Shown here: positions 32,712 through 40,894 of the stretch, piece after piece
Layout of the letters: each line of letters starts with the position of its first letter
Position numbering within the stretch: the stretch's first letter is position 1
Assembly (NCBI GenBank): GCA_015492645.1
Contig: WGER01000022.1
Location: forward strand, 1 to 52,225
Reading direction: 5' to 3'
Source of the DNA: Nitrospirota bacterium
GTDB taxonomy: Bacteria > Nitrospirota > Thermodesulfovibrionia > Thermodesulfovibrionales > JdFR-85
DNA: 52,225 nt
Notes under the pieces: model-generated
Told to the model about the DNA's origin: nothing
Databases searched by the model: none
What the model saw: only the letters and a program-made list of their open reading frames with translations
Made by a program: the position numbers and the translations under genes

Positions 32712-32876
32712 TTAGTTGATATATCTTTCATGTGAAAATACCACATAACCACAGAGTTTACAGTGTGTCTCTGAGTCCTCTGCCTCAAGCAGGTCTATCT
32801 CGGCACCACAGCGAGGGCAGGTCAACTCATAGGGGAAGACTTCCTCACATCCTATCACACACCGGGCCTTCTGCAT
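32712..32876 (-). CDS. Small zinc-ribbon protein
   Basis: A 54-residue protein with C6/C10, CPRC (C20, C23) and CKLC (C41, C44), reading MQKARCVIGCEEVFPYELTC and so on. It probably binds zinc or iron. The ATG lies 1 bp after the stop of the gene upstream, with AAGGAGG as ribosome site. No named family recognised. Confidence 0.7.
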   Translation of the reverse strand: MQKARCVIGCEEVFPYELTCPRCGAEIDLLEAEDSETHCKLCGYVVFSHERYIN

Positions 32877-32877
32877 C

Positions 32878-33042
32878 TCATGCCTCCTTTTTCAGTTCTG
32901 CCCCACAGCCAGGGCAATGAGGCTCCTCTTCATCAGACCAGACCTCCACCTCAGCACCACAGACCTCACATACCAGATCCATAGGCACTGGCCTCTTCAC
33001 CTCAGCACAGGCTGGCCTTATGATTTCCCTATCAGTCTGCAT
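32878..33042 (-). CDS. Small zinc-ribbon protein
   Basis: A 54-residue protein with a ribbon CEVCGAEVEVWSDEEEPHCP then GCGAEL and one earlier Cys (RPACAEVKRP). It overlaps the preceding gene by 11 bp and the next start follows one base after its stop. Likely metal-binding; function unknown. Confidence 0.7.
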   Translation of the reverse strand: MQTDREIIRPACAEVKRPVPMDLVCEVCGAEVEVWSDEEEPHCPGCGAELKKEA

Positions 33043-33475
33043 TTGCCTTCCTCCAGCCTTCTCTTTTAAGACGCTCCATCCTCTCTATACCCCATGTCTT
33101 TATCCTCTCAAGATATGCCTTGGGGTCCACCCTCGCCATGGCCACAATCTCTTCCCTTTCTCTGGCGCTGTCTATATGATCACCAGGATAGATCCCACGC
33201 CATGTGGCATAGCCCTCATCAAAAAGGACCTCTGGGGTCAGGTTTTTGGTTAAAAGATGAGGTGTCTTGGTGGCTGAAAATCTCACCACATCCATATCAT
33301 ACTCAATCACCCATCCATTGTCAGAAATCATCGTCTCAGGGTCAAACTTAATCTCTCTTGAACACTCAGGACAGTATAGTCTTGAGATTACCTCAGGAGG
33401 CATTATATCGTCCCTGAAGTTAAAACTCGCCTCCTTCTGGCCACACTCACACCTCTTGGAATACTCCATACACAT
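33032..33475 (-). CDS. Unknown Cys-rich protein of the oxygen-defence cluster
   Basis: A 147-residue soluble protein. The N-terminus has CECGQKEASFNFRDDIMP then VISRLYCPECSRE, a CxC...CxxC metal site, followed by an alpha/beta domain (GWVIEYDMDVVRF; YATWRGIYPGDH). ATG 33475 is chosen for its AGGAGG at 7 nt; a GTG at 33481 is less likely. Fixed between an RCKP rubredoxin-like peptide and two zinc ribbons, so probably co-regulated by PerR. No family recognised. Confidence 0.7.
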   Translation of the reverse strand: MCMEYSKRCECGQKEASFNFRDDIMPPEVISRLYCPECSREIKFDPETMISDNGWVIEYDMDVVRFSATKTPHLLTKNLTPEVLFDEGYATWRGIYPGDHIDSAREREEIVAMARVDPKAYLERIKTWGIERMERLKREGWRKANAD

Positions 33476-33487
33476 CCTCACACCTCC

Positions 33488-33595
33488 TCATGATTCCTTC
33501 TTCATCGTACCGGTAGCACCACAACTCGGGCACTTCTTGGGCTTACACCTGCCCTCTTTTGTGGCACCGCACTTCTCACACTTAAAGACCGCCAT
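33488..33595 (-). CDS. RCKP-type rubredoxin-like peptide
   Basis: A 35-residue protein, MAVFKCEKCGATKEGRCKPK then KCPSCGATGTMKKES, with four-plus cysteines in a CxxC...CxxC ribbon. The RCKP string is the hallmark of a rubredoxin-like domain found in anaerobes. GGGAGG precedes the start. It is the second gene of the perR cluster. Confidence 0.82.
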   Translation of the reverse strand: MAVFKCEKCGATKEGRCKPKKCPSCGATGTMKKES

Positions 33596-33610
33596 TTCTG
33601 ACCTCCCTCT

Positions 33611-34054
33611 TCATGCCTCTTTATTCCGGGCCTCTCCATGAGAGGCATTTCTACACTTACTGCAGAGTCCGTAGAACTCTATATGATTACCAAGGATAAC
33701 AAAATCCTTCCTTGCCTCTTCTGGCACAGAGACATCAAACTCCATAAAGACATCAAGGACATTTCTACACCTGAGACATATCAGATGATGATGGGGCTCT
33801 ATGTTCGGGTCATACCTCTTCTTCATCGGGTCGATGCTGAGTTCCATTATCAGGCCCCTCTTTCTGAGTGTCTCAAGGGTGTTGTAGACCGTCGCACGAG
33901 ACATGGTAGGAAACCTCTTCTTCACATGCCTGTAGATATCCTCTGCCGAGGGGTGCTCCCGATTACCATCCAGGTACTCGAGAATTGCGAGCCTCTGAGG
34001 GGTCATCTTCAAACCTATCGCCTTGTATCTGTCTATCATCTTTTTTAGAACCAT
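33611..34054 (-). CDS. perR: PerR/Fur-family peroxide-responsive repressor
   Basis: A 147-residue Fur-family regulator. The winged helix holds RATVYNTLETLRKRGLI. The structural zinc site is CLRC (C93, C96) and CSKC (C131, C134). The regulatory metal ligands H34, D82, H88/H90 and D101 match PerR, where Asp at the last position replaces Fur's Glu. Iron-bound PerR is oxidised at His by peroxide and lets go of DNA. It heads the minus-strand cluster, and two operator-like palindromes lie at its promoter. Confidence 0.9.
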   Translation of the reverse strand: MVLKKMIDRYKAIGLKMTPQRLAILEYLDGNREHPSAEDIYRHVKKRFPTMSRATVYNTLETLRKRGLIMELSIDPMKKRYDPNIEPHHHLICLRCRNVLDVFMEFDVSVPEEARKDFVILGNHIEFYGLCSKCRNASHGEARNKEA

Positions 34055-34097
34055 TCTAATTTAATTATTTTTATCACTTTAGAATAATTCTTGTCAA
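34045..34097 (-). promoter_or_regulatory. perR promoter with two PerR/Fur-like boxes
   Basis: On the minus strand TTGACA (34097-34092), an 18-bp spacer and TAAAAA (34073-34068) lie 13 nt before the ATG. One box, TTAGAATAATTCTTG (34079-34093), fills the spacer; the other, TTAGAACCATTCTAA (34045-34059), covers the start codon. Both resemble the 7-1-7 PerR box TTATAATNATTATAA. There is no Shine-Dalgarno. Confidence 0.65.
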
Positions 34098-34168
34098 GAC
34101 AAAAATATTTATAGATTTATAAAAATTAATTATACAACTATTCGGTTTTAACCCTGACACTGCTGAGG

Positions 34169-34177
34169 TGTTATAAT
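34169..34177 (+). promoter_or_regulatory. Extended -10 element of mutL
   Basis: TGTTATAAT ends 12 nt before the mutL ATG. No -35 or Shine-Dalgarno is evident, so a very short leader is expected. Confidence 0.45.
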
Positions 34178-34189
34178 AAATCAACAGAT

Positions 34190-35824
34190 ATGGGAAGAAT
34201 CGCGATCCTGCCCGAGAATGTGACAGAGAAGATAGCCGCTGGTGAGGTGATAGAGAGACCCGCCTCCGTGGTTAAGGAACTCATAGAAAACGCCCTCGAT
34301 GCCTCGGCAACAGAGATAGAGATTGAGATTCTGGGTGCAGGCAAGAGGTTTATCTCCGTCAGGGACAACGGGACAGGGATATTGAGGGAGGACCTCAGAG
34401 TTGCTGTGCAGAGGCATGCCACAAGCAAGGTCTCCTCAGAAGAGGACCTCTACAGACTCAGGACCCTCGGCTTCAGGGGCGAAGCCCTTGCATCGGTTGC
34501 AGCAGTCTCAAGGTTGAGGATTCTCTCAAGGGCTAAGGAAGAAGAGACAGGAGGGGTTCTGGAGATCCATGGTGGAAGACTGATAGAGGAGGGACCTGCT
34601 GTCACTGTTGGCACCACTGTGGAGGTGAGAGACCTCTTCTACAATACCCCTGCAAGGAGGAAGTTCCTCAAGTCTGACAGGACAGAGTTCTACCACATCT
34701 TTAACACCGTCACAGAAGTGGCCCTCTGTTATCCTGAGATAAGGTTCATTCTGAAGGCAGACCGCCAGGAGGTGCTTAACCTCTCTCCTGTAGAGACCCC
34801 TCAGGAGAGGATCCTCCAGGTCTTCGGCAGTGAGTTGGTGGAGTCCCTCCTTGAGGTCCAGAAGGGCTCTCTACACCTGTTCACCTCAAAGGTGGAATCT
34901 TTGAAAAGGGGAAGGACAAACCAGTTCATATTCGTAAACAGGAGACCCGTGAGGGACCCATTCCTCAGGTCTGCCATCTACAGGGGATACGAGGAACTAC
35001 TCCCCAAGGACAGGGCACCTGATTTCTTCCTGTATCTGAATCTTCCACCCGAGGCTGTGGACTTCAATGTCCATCCAGCAAAAAGGGAGGTGAGGTTCAG
35101 AGACCCACAGCCCCTTTATACCACCATTTATCACACCGTAAAGGAAGTGTTAAGACCCAAAAGACAGAGGACCTTCAGTCCACAGGTAAGATCATATGAG
35201 ACAGCAGTGCCTTCCTCTGGGGAGCCAGAACAGATAGGACTGAAGGAGCCTCAGGCATCCTATACCCCCACAGACCTGCTCTATATAGGGGAGTCCTTTT
35301 TTGCATACAGAGACGGCGATGGGCTAACCCTTGTGGACCAGCATGCAGCCCACGAAAGGGTGCTCTACGAGAGGTTAAGGAAGGGAGAGCCGAAGAGGGT
35401 TGACCTCCTGTTCCCCAGGCAGGTCCAACTACCACAGAGAGAGTTCCTCCTGTTGAGCCAGTGCCTTCAGGACCTTTCAGAGATGGGACTGGAGATGGAG
35501 GTCTTTGGGGAGAGGACACTTCTTATAAAGGCACTACCTGAGTTCCTTGTTGATCTCCCTATTGAAGAGATACTTATAGACCTCGCCCATAGCATCTCTG
35601 ATACTACAGCACCTTCCAGGACAGAAGAACTGAGGGATAAACTCTCCAGGACCCTTGCCTGTCACCGTTCTGTTCGGGGCAGAACAAGACTCTCCCATGA
35701 GGAGATGGATAGACTCCTTCGAGACCTTCAGGAATGCGAGGACCCTGAACACTGTCCCCACGGAAGACCCACCAGGGTCCGCCTCAGTTTCTCTGATCTC
35801 AGGAGGCTCTTTAAACGGCAGTAG
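34190..35824 (+). CDS. mutL: DNA mismatch repair protein MutL
   Basis: A 544-residue GHKL ATPase that couples MutS mismatch recognition to strand removal. The N-terminal domain has KIAAGEVIERPASVVKELIE, DNGTGI, RHATSKV and GFRGEALASVAAVS. The C-terminal dimer domain has LVDQHAAHERVLYERL and ends ECEDPEHCPHGRPT, with ACHRSVRG before it: the zinc-site motifs of MutL endonuclease forms. The usual endonuclease DQHAxxER motif is present (DQHAAHER). It is divergent from perR. Confidence 0.96.
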   Translation: MGRIAILPENVTEKIAAGEVIERPASVVKELIENALDASATEIEIEILGAGKRFISVRDNGTGILREDLRVAVQRHATSKVSSEEDLYRLRTLGFRGEALASVAAVSRLRILSRAKEEETGGVLEIHGGRLIEEGPAVTVGTTVEVRDLFYNTPARRKFLKSDRTEFYHIFNTVTEVALCYPEIRFILKADRQEVLNLSPVETPQERILQVFGSELVESLLEVQKGSLHLFTSKVESLKRGRTNQFIFVNRRPVRDPFLRSAIYRGYEELLPKDRAPDFFLYLNLPPEAVDFNVHPAKREVRFRDPQPLYTTIYHTVKEVLRPKRQRTFSPQVRSYETAVPSSGEPEQIGLKEPQASYTPTDLLYIGESFFAYRDGDGLTLVDQHAAHERVLYERLRKGEPKRVDLLFPRQVQLPQREFLLLSQCLQDLSEMGLEMEVFGERTLLIKALPEFLVDLPIEEILIDLAHSISDTTAPSRTEELRDKLSRTLACHRSVRGRTRLSHEEMDRLLRDLQECEDPEHCPHGRPTRVRLSFSDLRRLFKRQ

Positions 35825-35963
35825 TTCGGTCCTGAGGGTCACCTGAGCCGTAGTCCACACCTCTCAAAAAAACCGAGAGCGGCAGTGTCCCCTGCAGGAC
35901 AGGGCGGGAAATTCGCCCGAATATACTGTTAGACAGGGGACTGTCTTCCGACCGGAACTGCTT

Positions 35964-36145
35964 TAAAACAGGATTTATGCGATATGTCTTTGTCAGGCGG
36001 GCAGTGCTGGTTCGGACACAAATTATGCGATGAGTTTTATTACATTAGGTTGTAACCTTCTTCAGACACAGAGGTTGTGACACTGGTCTTCTGCACTTAA
36101 GGTATCGCTGAATTTGATGCCTCACCAGCACTGCCCGTCTTAAAT
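35964..36145 (+). repeat. Dispersed repeat, copy 3 (variant interior)
   Basis: aacaggatttatgcgata...tgtcaggcgggcagtgctggttcggaca matches copy 2 in reverse complement. Here the inverted arms cgggcagtgctgg (35998-36010) and ccagcactgcccg (36125-36137) are perfect over 13 bp but enclose 114 bp of unrelated sequence, against 44 bp in copy 2. The ends, not the interior, are what is conserved. Confidence 0.7.
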
Positions 36146-36223
36146 ATGGTTCTTCTCCAATTTGGCTGGCAAGTATTATTAACCTGGCAACTTAAAATAG
36201 AAAACAAACTCCTTAGGGGAACC

Positions 36224-36245
36224 CCCTCTCCCTTGAGGGAGAGGG
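36224..36245. repeat. Short palindrome ccctctccc-ttga-gggagaggg
   Basis: A perfect 9-bp stem with a 4-nt loop, followed by a purine-rich tail (tagaggtgagggtgaa). Similar strings are common as dispersed intergenic palindromes in many bacterial genomes. No T-tract. Confidence 0.5.
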
Positions 36246-36462
36246 TAGAGGTGAGGGTGAATTATGAAGGGAAGGGGGATGTTTTTATCTCTGATTTTGA
36301 GCCCCTGTCGCCTTCCAGAGTTTTGATTGAAATTCTATCAACAAATTCGGGTGGGTTTGACCTTTTGACTGAAGAATTGATAAAGTATTATAACCAGTTT
36401 TCTATGGAAGGCTGACGCTATATAAGCAGTAGAAGGGCGACAGACTGTTGCGGAATCTGGAT

Positions 36463-36491
36463 ACAAAGGAGTGGTCAAACCACTCCTTTGT
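36463..36491 (+). promoter_or_regulatory. Perfect hairpin in the rimP-nusA leader
   Basis: acaaaggagtggt / accactcctttgt forms a 13-bp perfect stem with a 3-nt loop, ending 11 nt before the rimP ATG. The left arm contains AAGGAG. No T-run follows, so it could control translation or processing of the operon instead of ending transcription. Confidence 0.55.
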
Positions 36492-36502
36492 ATTGATTGG
36501 AG

Positions 36503-36967
36503 ATGAAGAGAGAGATAAGGGATAGGGTCTTAAGACTCGCAAAGGAGGCCACTGAGGGCATGCCCGTAGATGTGGAAGATGTGGAGATACTCGGTCAGAG
36601 GGGCAGACTCCTGGTGAGGGTGGTGATAGACTCACCAGAGGGAGTCACAATAAACGACTGCGAAAGGGTGAGCAGGCAGTTGGAGGCACTGCTGGATGTG
36701 GAGGACCCCATACCGTGCAGTTACACCTTGGAGGTCTCCTCTCCGGGGCTGGACAGACCCCTCAGAGACCTTGAGGACTTCAGGAGGTTTACAGGCAGGC
36801 CCGTAAGGGTGGTGACAAAGGAGAAGGTGGAGAATCAAAACTTTATTGTGGGATGGCTGAGGGGAGTCGATGGAGAGGAGATAATTCTCCAGACAAAGAA
36901 GAAGACCTTGAGGATACCTTACAATATTGTAAAGAGGGCCAACTTAGAGGTGAGCCTGGATGAATAG
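36503..36967 (+). CDS. rimP: Ribosome maturation factor RimP
   Basis: A 154-residue factor for 30S subunit assembly. It has the RimP core LLVRVVIDSPEGVTINDCERVSR (in pieces) and the conserved TLEVSSPGLDRPL. I take the ATG at 36503; a TTG two codons earlier is possible because the GGAG lies too close to the ATG. It overlaps nusA by 8 bp, the conserved rimP-nusA pairing. Confidence 0.93.
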   Translation: MKREIRDRVLRLAKEATEGMPVDVEDVEILGQRGRLLVRVVIDSPEGVTINDCERVSRQLEALLDVEDPIPCSYTLEVSSPGLDRPLRDLEDFRRFTGRPVRVVTKEKVENQNFIVGWLRGVDGEEIILQTKKKTLRIPYNIVKRANLEVSLDE

Positions 36968-38042
36968 GGACTTCTGTTTTTACATTGAACAGATATGCAG
37001 GGAGAAGGGACTCTCCAGGGAGGATGTGATAAAGTCCCTGGAGTCAGCACTCCTCAGTGCGGCCAAGAAACTGATTGGTACCAAGAGGAATGTGAATCTG
37101 ACGATAGACCCCGACAGTTGTGAGATCACCATAACGGTAAGGAAGAAGGTGGTTGAGGTTGTGAAGAACCCCCAGACAGAGATATCCCTTCAGGAGGCGA
37201 AGACAGTGGTGCCCGATGTGAAGATCTCGGACGAGATAGATGTGCCTGTGGAGTTAAAGGACTTCGGGAGGATATCTGCACAGACGGCGAAGCAGGTGAT
37301 TTTCCAGAAGATAAGAGAGGCGGAGAGGGCGGCTGTCTATAATGAGTTCAAGGACAAGGTGGGCAAGATAGTCTCGGGCACCATAACCAGGAAGGAGAGA
37401 GGGATCTTATTCGTTAACCTCGGCAGGACAGAGGGGATACTCCCGATAAAGGAGACCCTGCCCACAGAGAGGCTGAAGGTGGGGGATGCCATAAAGGCAC
37501 TGGTGAAGGAGGTGAAGACAGGGCCGAAGGGTCCTGAGATTGTCCTGTCAAGGACCGCCCCCGAGTTTGTGGCAGAACTCTTCAAGATGGAGGTTCCCGA
37601 AATAGAGGACAATGTGGTCCAGATAAAGAGGATCGCCCGCGAGCCTGGAGAGAGGACCAAGATAGCAGTGGTGAGCACTGATCCTGCCGTTGACCCCGTG
37701 GGTGCCTGTGTCGGGATGAAGGGCACCAGGGTACAGGCCATAGTGAGGGAACTGAAGGGAGAGAGGATAGACATCATACACTGGACAGACGACCCGCGGC
37801 TCCTGATCGCCAGGGCCCTGACGCCGGCAGTGGTAGACAGGGTTGGGGTGAATGAAGAGGACAAGACGGCCATGGTGGTGGTCACCGATGACCAACTCTC
37901 ACAGGCGATAGGCAGAAGGGGACAGAATGTAAAACTCGCCATGAAACTCACGGGCTGGGAGATAGATATCATCAGTGAATCGGAGTTTGCCCGTCTGAAG
38001 CAACAAGAGGCTGAGAAGGTCTTCAGATCTGAAGAGGAATGA
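36960..38042 (+). CDS. nusA: Transcription termination/antitermination factor NusA
   Basis: A 360-residue RNA-polymerase-binding factor: N-terminal domain, S1 domain at about 135-200 (VGKIVSGTITRKERGILFVN), then two KH domains with DPVGACVGMKGTRVQAI and LSQAIGRRGQNVKLA. It lacks the C-terminal acidic repeats of E. coli NusA, as most non-enterobacterial forms do. It overlaps recG by 4 bp. Confidence 0.95.
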   Translation: MNRDFCFYIEQICREKGLSREDVIKSLESALLSAAKKLIGTKRNVNLTIDPDSCEITITVRKKVVEVVKNPQTEISLQEAKTVVPDVKISDEIDVPVELKDFGRISAQTAKQVIFQKIREAERAAVYNEFKDKVGKIVSGTITRKERGILFVNLGRTEGILPIKETLPTERLKVGDAIKALVKEVKTGPKGPEIVLSRTAPEFVAELFKMEVPEIEDNVVQIKRIAREPGERTKIAVVSTDPAVDPVGACVGMKGTRVQAIVRELKGERIDIIHWTDDPRLLIARALTPAVVDRVGVNEEDKTAMVVVTDDQLSQAIGRRGQNVKLAMKLTGWEIDIISESEFARLKQQEAEKVFRSEEE

Positions 38043-40129
38043 CCCAGGCCCTTCAGGACACCCCTGTTCAGTACATTAAGGGGATAGGTCCTAAGAGGGC
38101 GAAATCGCTGGCACGCCTCGGTATAAATACCCTCTGGGACGCCCTCCTCTACCTGCCATTCAGGTATGAAGACCGGAGGGTCTCTGGCAGGATCTCAGAC
38201 CTCAGATATGACACCTTCCAGGCGGTAAGTGGCAGGGTACTTTCCGCAGAGGTGAAGGAGACACCGAGGGGAAAGATGAAGATCTTTGAACTCGTAATCA
38301 CAGACGGCTCAGGTGTTCTCACAGGCAAGTGGTTTAATCAGCCCTATCTGAAGAGGCTCTTCAGGGTGGGTGACAGGGTGATCCTGTCAGGCGTGGTGAA
38401 GAGGAACAGTTACTGGGGTGTGGGGTATGAGATGCACTCCCCAGAGTTTGAGGTCCTTGAGGACGAAGATACGGAACAGATACACTCCTCGAGGATAGTG
38501 CCTGTATACAGGTCCACGGGAGGACTCACCACGCGACAGTTGCGGAGCATGATGTACGCAATCCTGAGCCATGCCCTGAATGGCCTGAGTGAATACATGC
38601 CTGAGGAGATCCTCAGCCGTTACAGACTCCCCCCTCTGAGAGAGGCGATCCAGAACATCCATTTCCCCTCTGACAGGGTGAGCCTTGAGGAACTGAATGA
38701 ATTGAGGAGTCCCTATCACCAGAGGCTTGCCTTTGACGAACTCTTCTTCCTTCAGGCAGGCCTTGCTGCCCTGCGAAGGAAGATGACCCTGAGGAGGGGT
38801 GTTTCCTCTGATGCACCTGGAAGACTCAGGAGTGCCCTCCTTGGAATGCTCCCATTCAGCCTCACAGGGGCACAGAAGAGGGTGGTAGATGAGATCATAG
38901 AGGATATGAGGAGGCCCTATCCGATGAACAGGCTCCTGCAGGGCGATGTGGGGTCAGGCAAGACGGTGGTTGCCCTGCTGGCGATGCTCCAGGCAGTCGA
39001 GTCAGGATACCAGGCAGCGCTGATGGCTCCCACCGAGATACTTGCTGAACAGCACTACCTGAACATCCACCCCCTGCTGAAGGAATTGGGACTCAGGGTT
39101 GCCCTCCTTACGGGCAGCACAAGACAGAGGCCCTTAGATGAGATCTCTTCAGGACAGACAAATATAGTGGTCGGTACCCATGCCCTCATACAGGGTGAAG
39201 TGAAGTTCAAACACCTCGGACTGGTGGTGATAGATGAGCAACACAGATTCGGGGTACTTCAGAGGGCTGCCCTCAGGAGGAAAGGTGCAAACCCTGATGT
39301 GCTCGTGATGACAGCAACCCCCATCCCGAGGACCCTCTCCCTCACCATGTACGGTGACCTCAACTACTCTGTGATTGATGAACTGCCTCCAAACCGGCGG
39401 CCGATTGTGACAAAGCACTTCAGACATACCGAAAGGGGGCTTCTCAGGGGTGTACTCAGGGGTGAGTTGAGAAAGGGCAGGCAGGTCTACATGGTCTACC
39501 CGGCGATAGAGGACTCCGAGAGGTTTGACCTCAAGTCAGTGCTGGCCGGAGAGAGGGAGGTGAGGGCAGAGTTTCCGGAATACAGGGTGGGTGTCCTCCA
39601 CGGCAGGATGAGACCACAGGAGAGGGAGGAGACGATGAGGGCATTTAAGGAGGGGGAGATCGATATCCTGGTCTGCACCACTGTGGTTGAGGTTGGTGTT
39701 GATGTGCCCAATGCCTCTGTGATGGTGATTGAACATGCCGAGAGGTTCGGGCTTGCCCAGTTGCACCAGTTGAGGGGAAGGGTGGGAAGAGGCCCCTACC
39801 AGTCCTACTGCTTTCTGGTTACCTATGGCAGGCTCACCGAGGAGGCAAGAAGGAGGGTGGAGGTTATGGTAAAATATCAAGATGGTTTCAGGATCGCAGA
39901 GGAGGACTTCAGACTGAGGGGGCCTGGCGAACTCTTCGGGACGAAGCAGTCAGGGATGCCTGACCTGAAGGTGGCTGATCTTCTGAGGCACTCCAGACTC
40001 CTTGCCGCAGCACGGCAGGAGGCATTCAAACTGGTAGAGGAAGACGGTGAGTTGAGGAACTGGCCCCTCCTGAGACAGATGGTGGAGAGGTTCTGGAAGG
40101 GCAAGGTGGAGATCTTCAGGACATCCTGA
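38039..40129 (+). CDS. recG: ATP-dependent DNA helicase RecG
   Basis: A 696-residue superfamily 2 helicase that remodels forks and Holliday junctions. The wedge domain covers about 60-155. Helicase motifs follow: LLQGDVGSGKTVVALLAM (Walker A), MAPTEILAEQH, VVIDEQHRFGV (DEQH box), MTATPIPRTLSLTMYGDL, and QLRGRVGRG. The C-terminal KLRGPGELFGTKQSG-like region is present (RLRGPGELFGTKQSG). One-base overlap with pilD. Confidence 0.96.
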   Translation: MTQALQDTPVQYIKGIGPKRAKSLARLGINTLWDALLYLPFRYEDRRVSGRISDLRYDTFQAVSGRVLSAEVKETPRGKMKIFELVITDGSGVLTGKWFNQPYLKRLFRVGDRVILSGVVKRNSYWGVGYEMHSPEFEVLEDEDTEQIHSSRIVPVYRSTGGLTTRQLRSMMYAILSHALNGLSEYMPEEILSRYRLPPLREAIQNIHFPSDRVSLEELNELRSPYHQRLAFDELFFLQAGLAALRRKMTLRRGVSSDAPGRLRSALLGMLPFSLTGAQKRVVDEIIEDMRRPYPMNRLLQGDVGSGKTVVALLAMLQAVESGYQAALMAPTEILAEQHYLNIHPLLKELGLRVALLTGSTRQRPLDEISSGQTNIVVGTHALIQGEVKFKHLGLVVIDEQHRFGVLQRAALRRKGANPDVLVMTATPIPRTLSLTMYGDLNYSVIDELPPNRRPIVTKHFRHTERGLLRGVLRGELRKGRQVYMVYPAIEDSERFDLKSVLAGEREVRAEFPEYRVGVLHGRMRPQEREETMRAFKEGEIDILVCTTVVEVGVDVPNASVMVIEHAERFGLAQLHQLRGRVGRGPYQSYCFLVTYGRLTEEARRRVEVMVKYQDGFRIAEEDFRLRGPGELFGTKQSGMPDLKVADLLRHSRLLAAARQEAFKLVEEDGELRNWPLLRQMVERFWKGKVEIFRTS

Positions 40130-40893
40130 TGCTTACCATCTTCTTCTTTCTGCTGGGCACAGTGGTGGGCTCCTTCGCCAATGTCTGCATTTACAGGATG
40201 CCGAGGAACCTCTCCATACTGCTGCCCTCCTCAAGGTGTCCCTCCTGTGGTACCCCTATCAGGTTTTATGATAATATCCCCATCCTGAGTTACCTCATCC
40301 TGAGGGGCAGATGTAGAAACTGCGGATGGAGGATACCCATCAGATACCCGCTGGTTGAGTTTCTTAATGGTGTCTGTTTTGTGGCGGTGTTTATGAGATA
40401 TGGACTGACCCCTGAGGGCCTATTCTTTATGGCCTTCTTTACCGCACTTATTGTGATCACCTTCATAGACCTGGACTTCCAGATCATCCCTGACAGGATA
40501 ACCCTTCCCGGCACTGCAGTGGGGCTGCTGGCAGGGGGGCTCTTTCTGCCTGACTGCTTTCAGAGGGGGTTACCACTGGGGTGGGTCCAGTCCCTTGTTG
40601 GGGCCCTGGTGGGTTTCGGGGTGTTTTACCTGATTGCGGTGGTCAGCCGGGGTGGTATGGGCGGAGGGGATATAAAGATGATGGCGATGGTTGGAGCTGT
40701 TACAGGGTTCAAGGGGGTGTTTCTTACCACCTTTCTTGGTAGCCTCACGGGTTCCTTCGTGGGGATTGGCCTTATGGCCTTCAAGGGCAAGGGAAGGAAG
40801 ACAAAGATCCCCTTCGGCCCCTTTCTTGCCCTTGGCGCAGCAGTGACCATCCTCTTTGGGGAAGAGATACTGAGGTGGTACTTCGGGGCTTAG
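40129..40893 (+). CDS. pilD: Type IV prepilin peptidase
   Basis: A 254-residue inner-membrane aspartyl protease that cuts prepilin leaders and methylates the new N-terminus. The zinc-binding insert has CPSC and CRNC (about 38-66). The catalytic Asp motifs are FIDLDFQIIPD (D112 region) and GMGGGDIKMM. About eight membrane helices. Pilin genes are not in the window. Embedded between recG and a methyltransferase gene, probably in the same transcript. Confidence 0.93.
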   Translation: MLTIFFFLLGTVVGSFANVCIYRMPRNLSILLPSSRCPSCGTPIRFYDNIPILSYLILRGRCRNCGWRIPIRYPLVEFLNGVCFVAVFMRYGLTPEGLFFMAFFTALIVITFIDLDFQIIPDRITLPGTAVGLLAGGLFLPDCFQRGLPLGWVQSLVGALVGFGVFYLIAVVSRGGMGGGDIKMMAMVGAVTGFKGVFLTTFLGSLTGSFVGIGLMAFKGKGRKTKIPFGPFLALGAAVTILFGEEILRWYFGA

Positions 40894-40894
40894 T

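Larger units (their letters stand above)
35825..36462. other. Intergenic region between mutL and rimP
   Basis: About 640 bp. It contains repeat copy 3, the palindrome at 36224-36245, and several short inverted repeats after mutL (such as agacag-ggga-ctgtct near 35930). An open frame ends at 36415 with a protein-like tail (LIEILSTNSGGFDLLTEELI then KYYNQF), possibly the remains of a lost gene; its start inside the repeat argues against an intact gene. Confidence 0.4.

Noticed and set aside
36146-36415. Independent 89-residue gene before rimP
   Set aside because: It starts inside repeat copy 3, crosses the ccctctccc palindrome, has no ribosome site, and only its last third looks protein-like.
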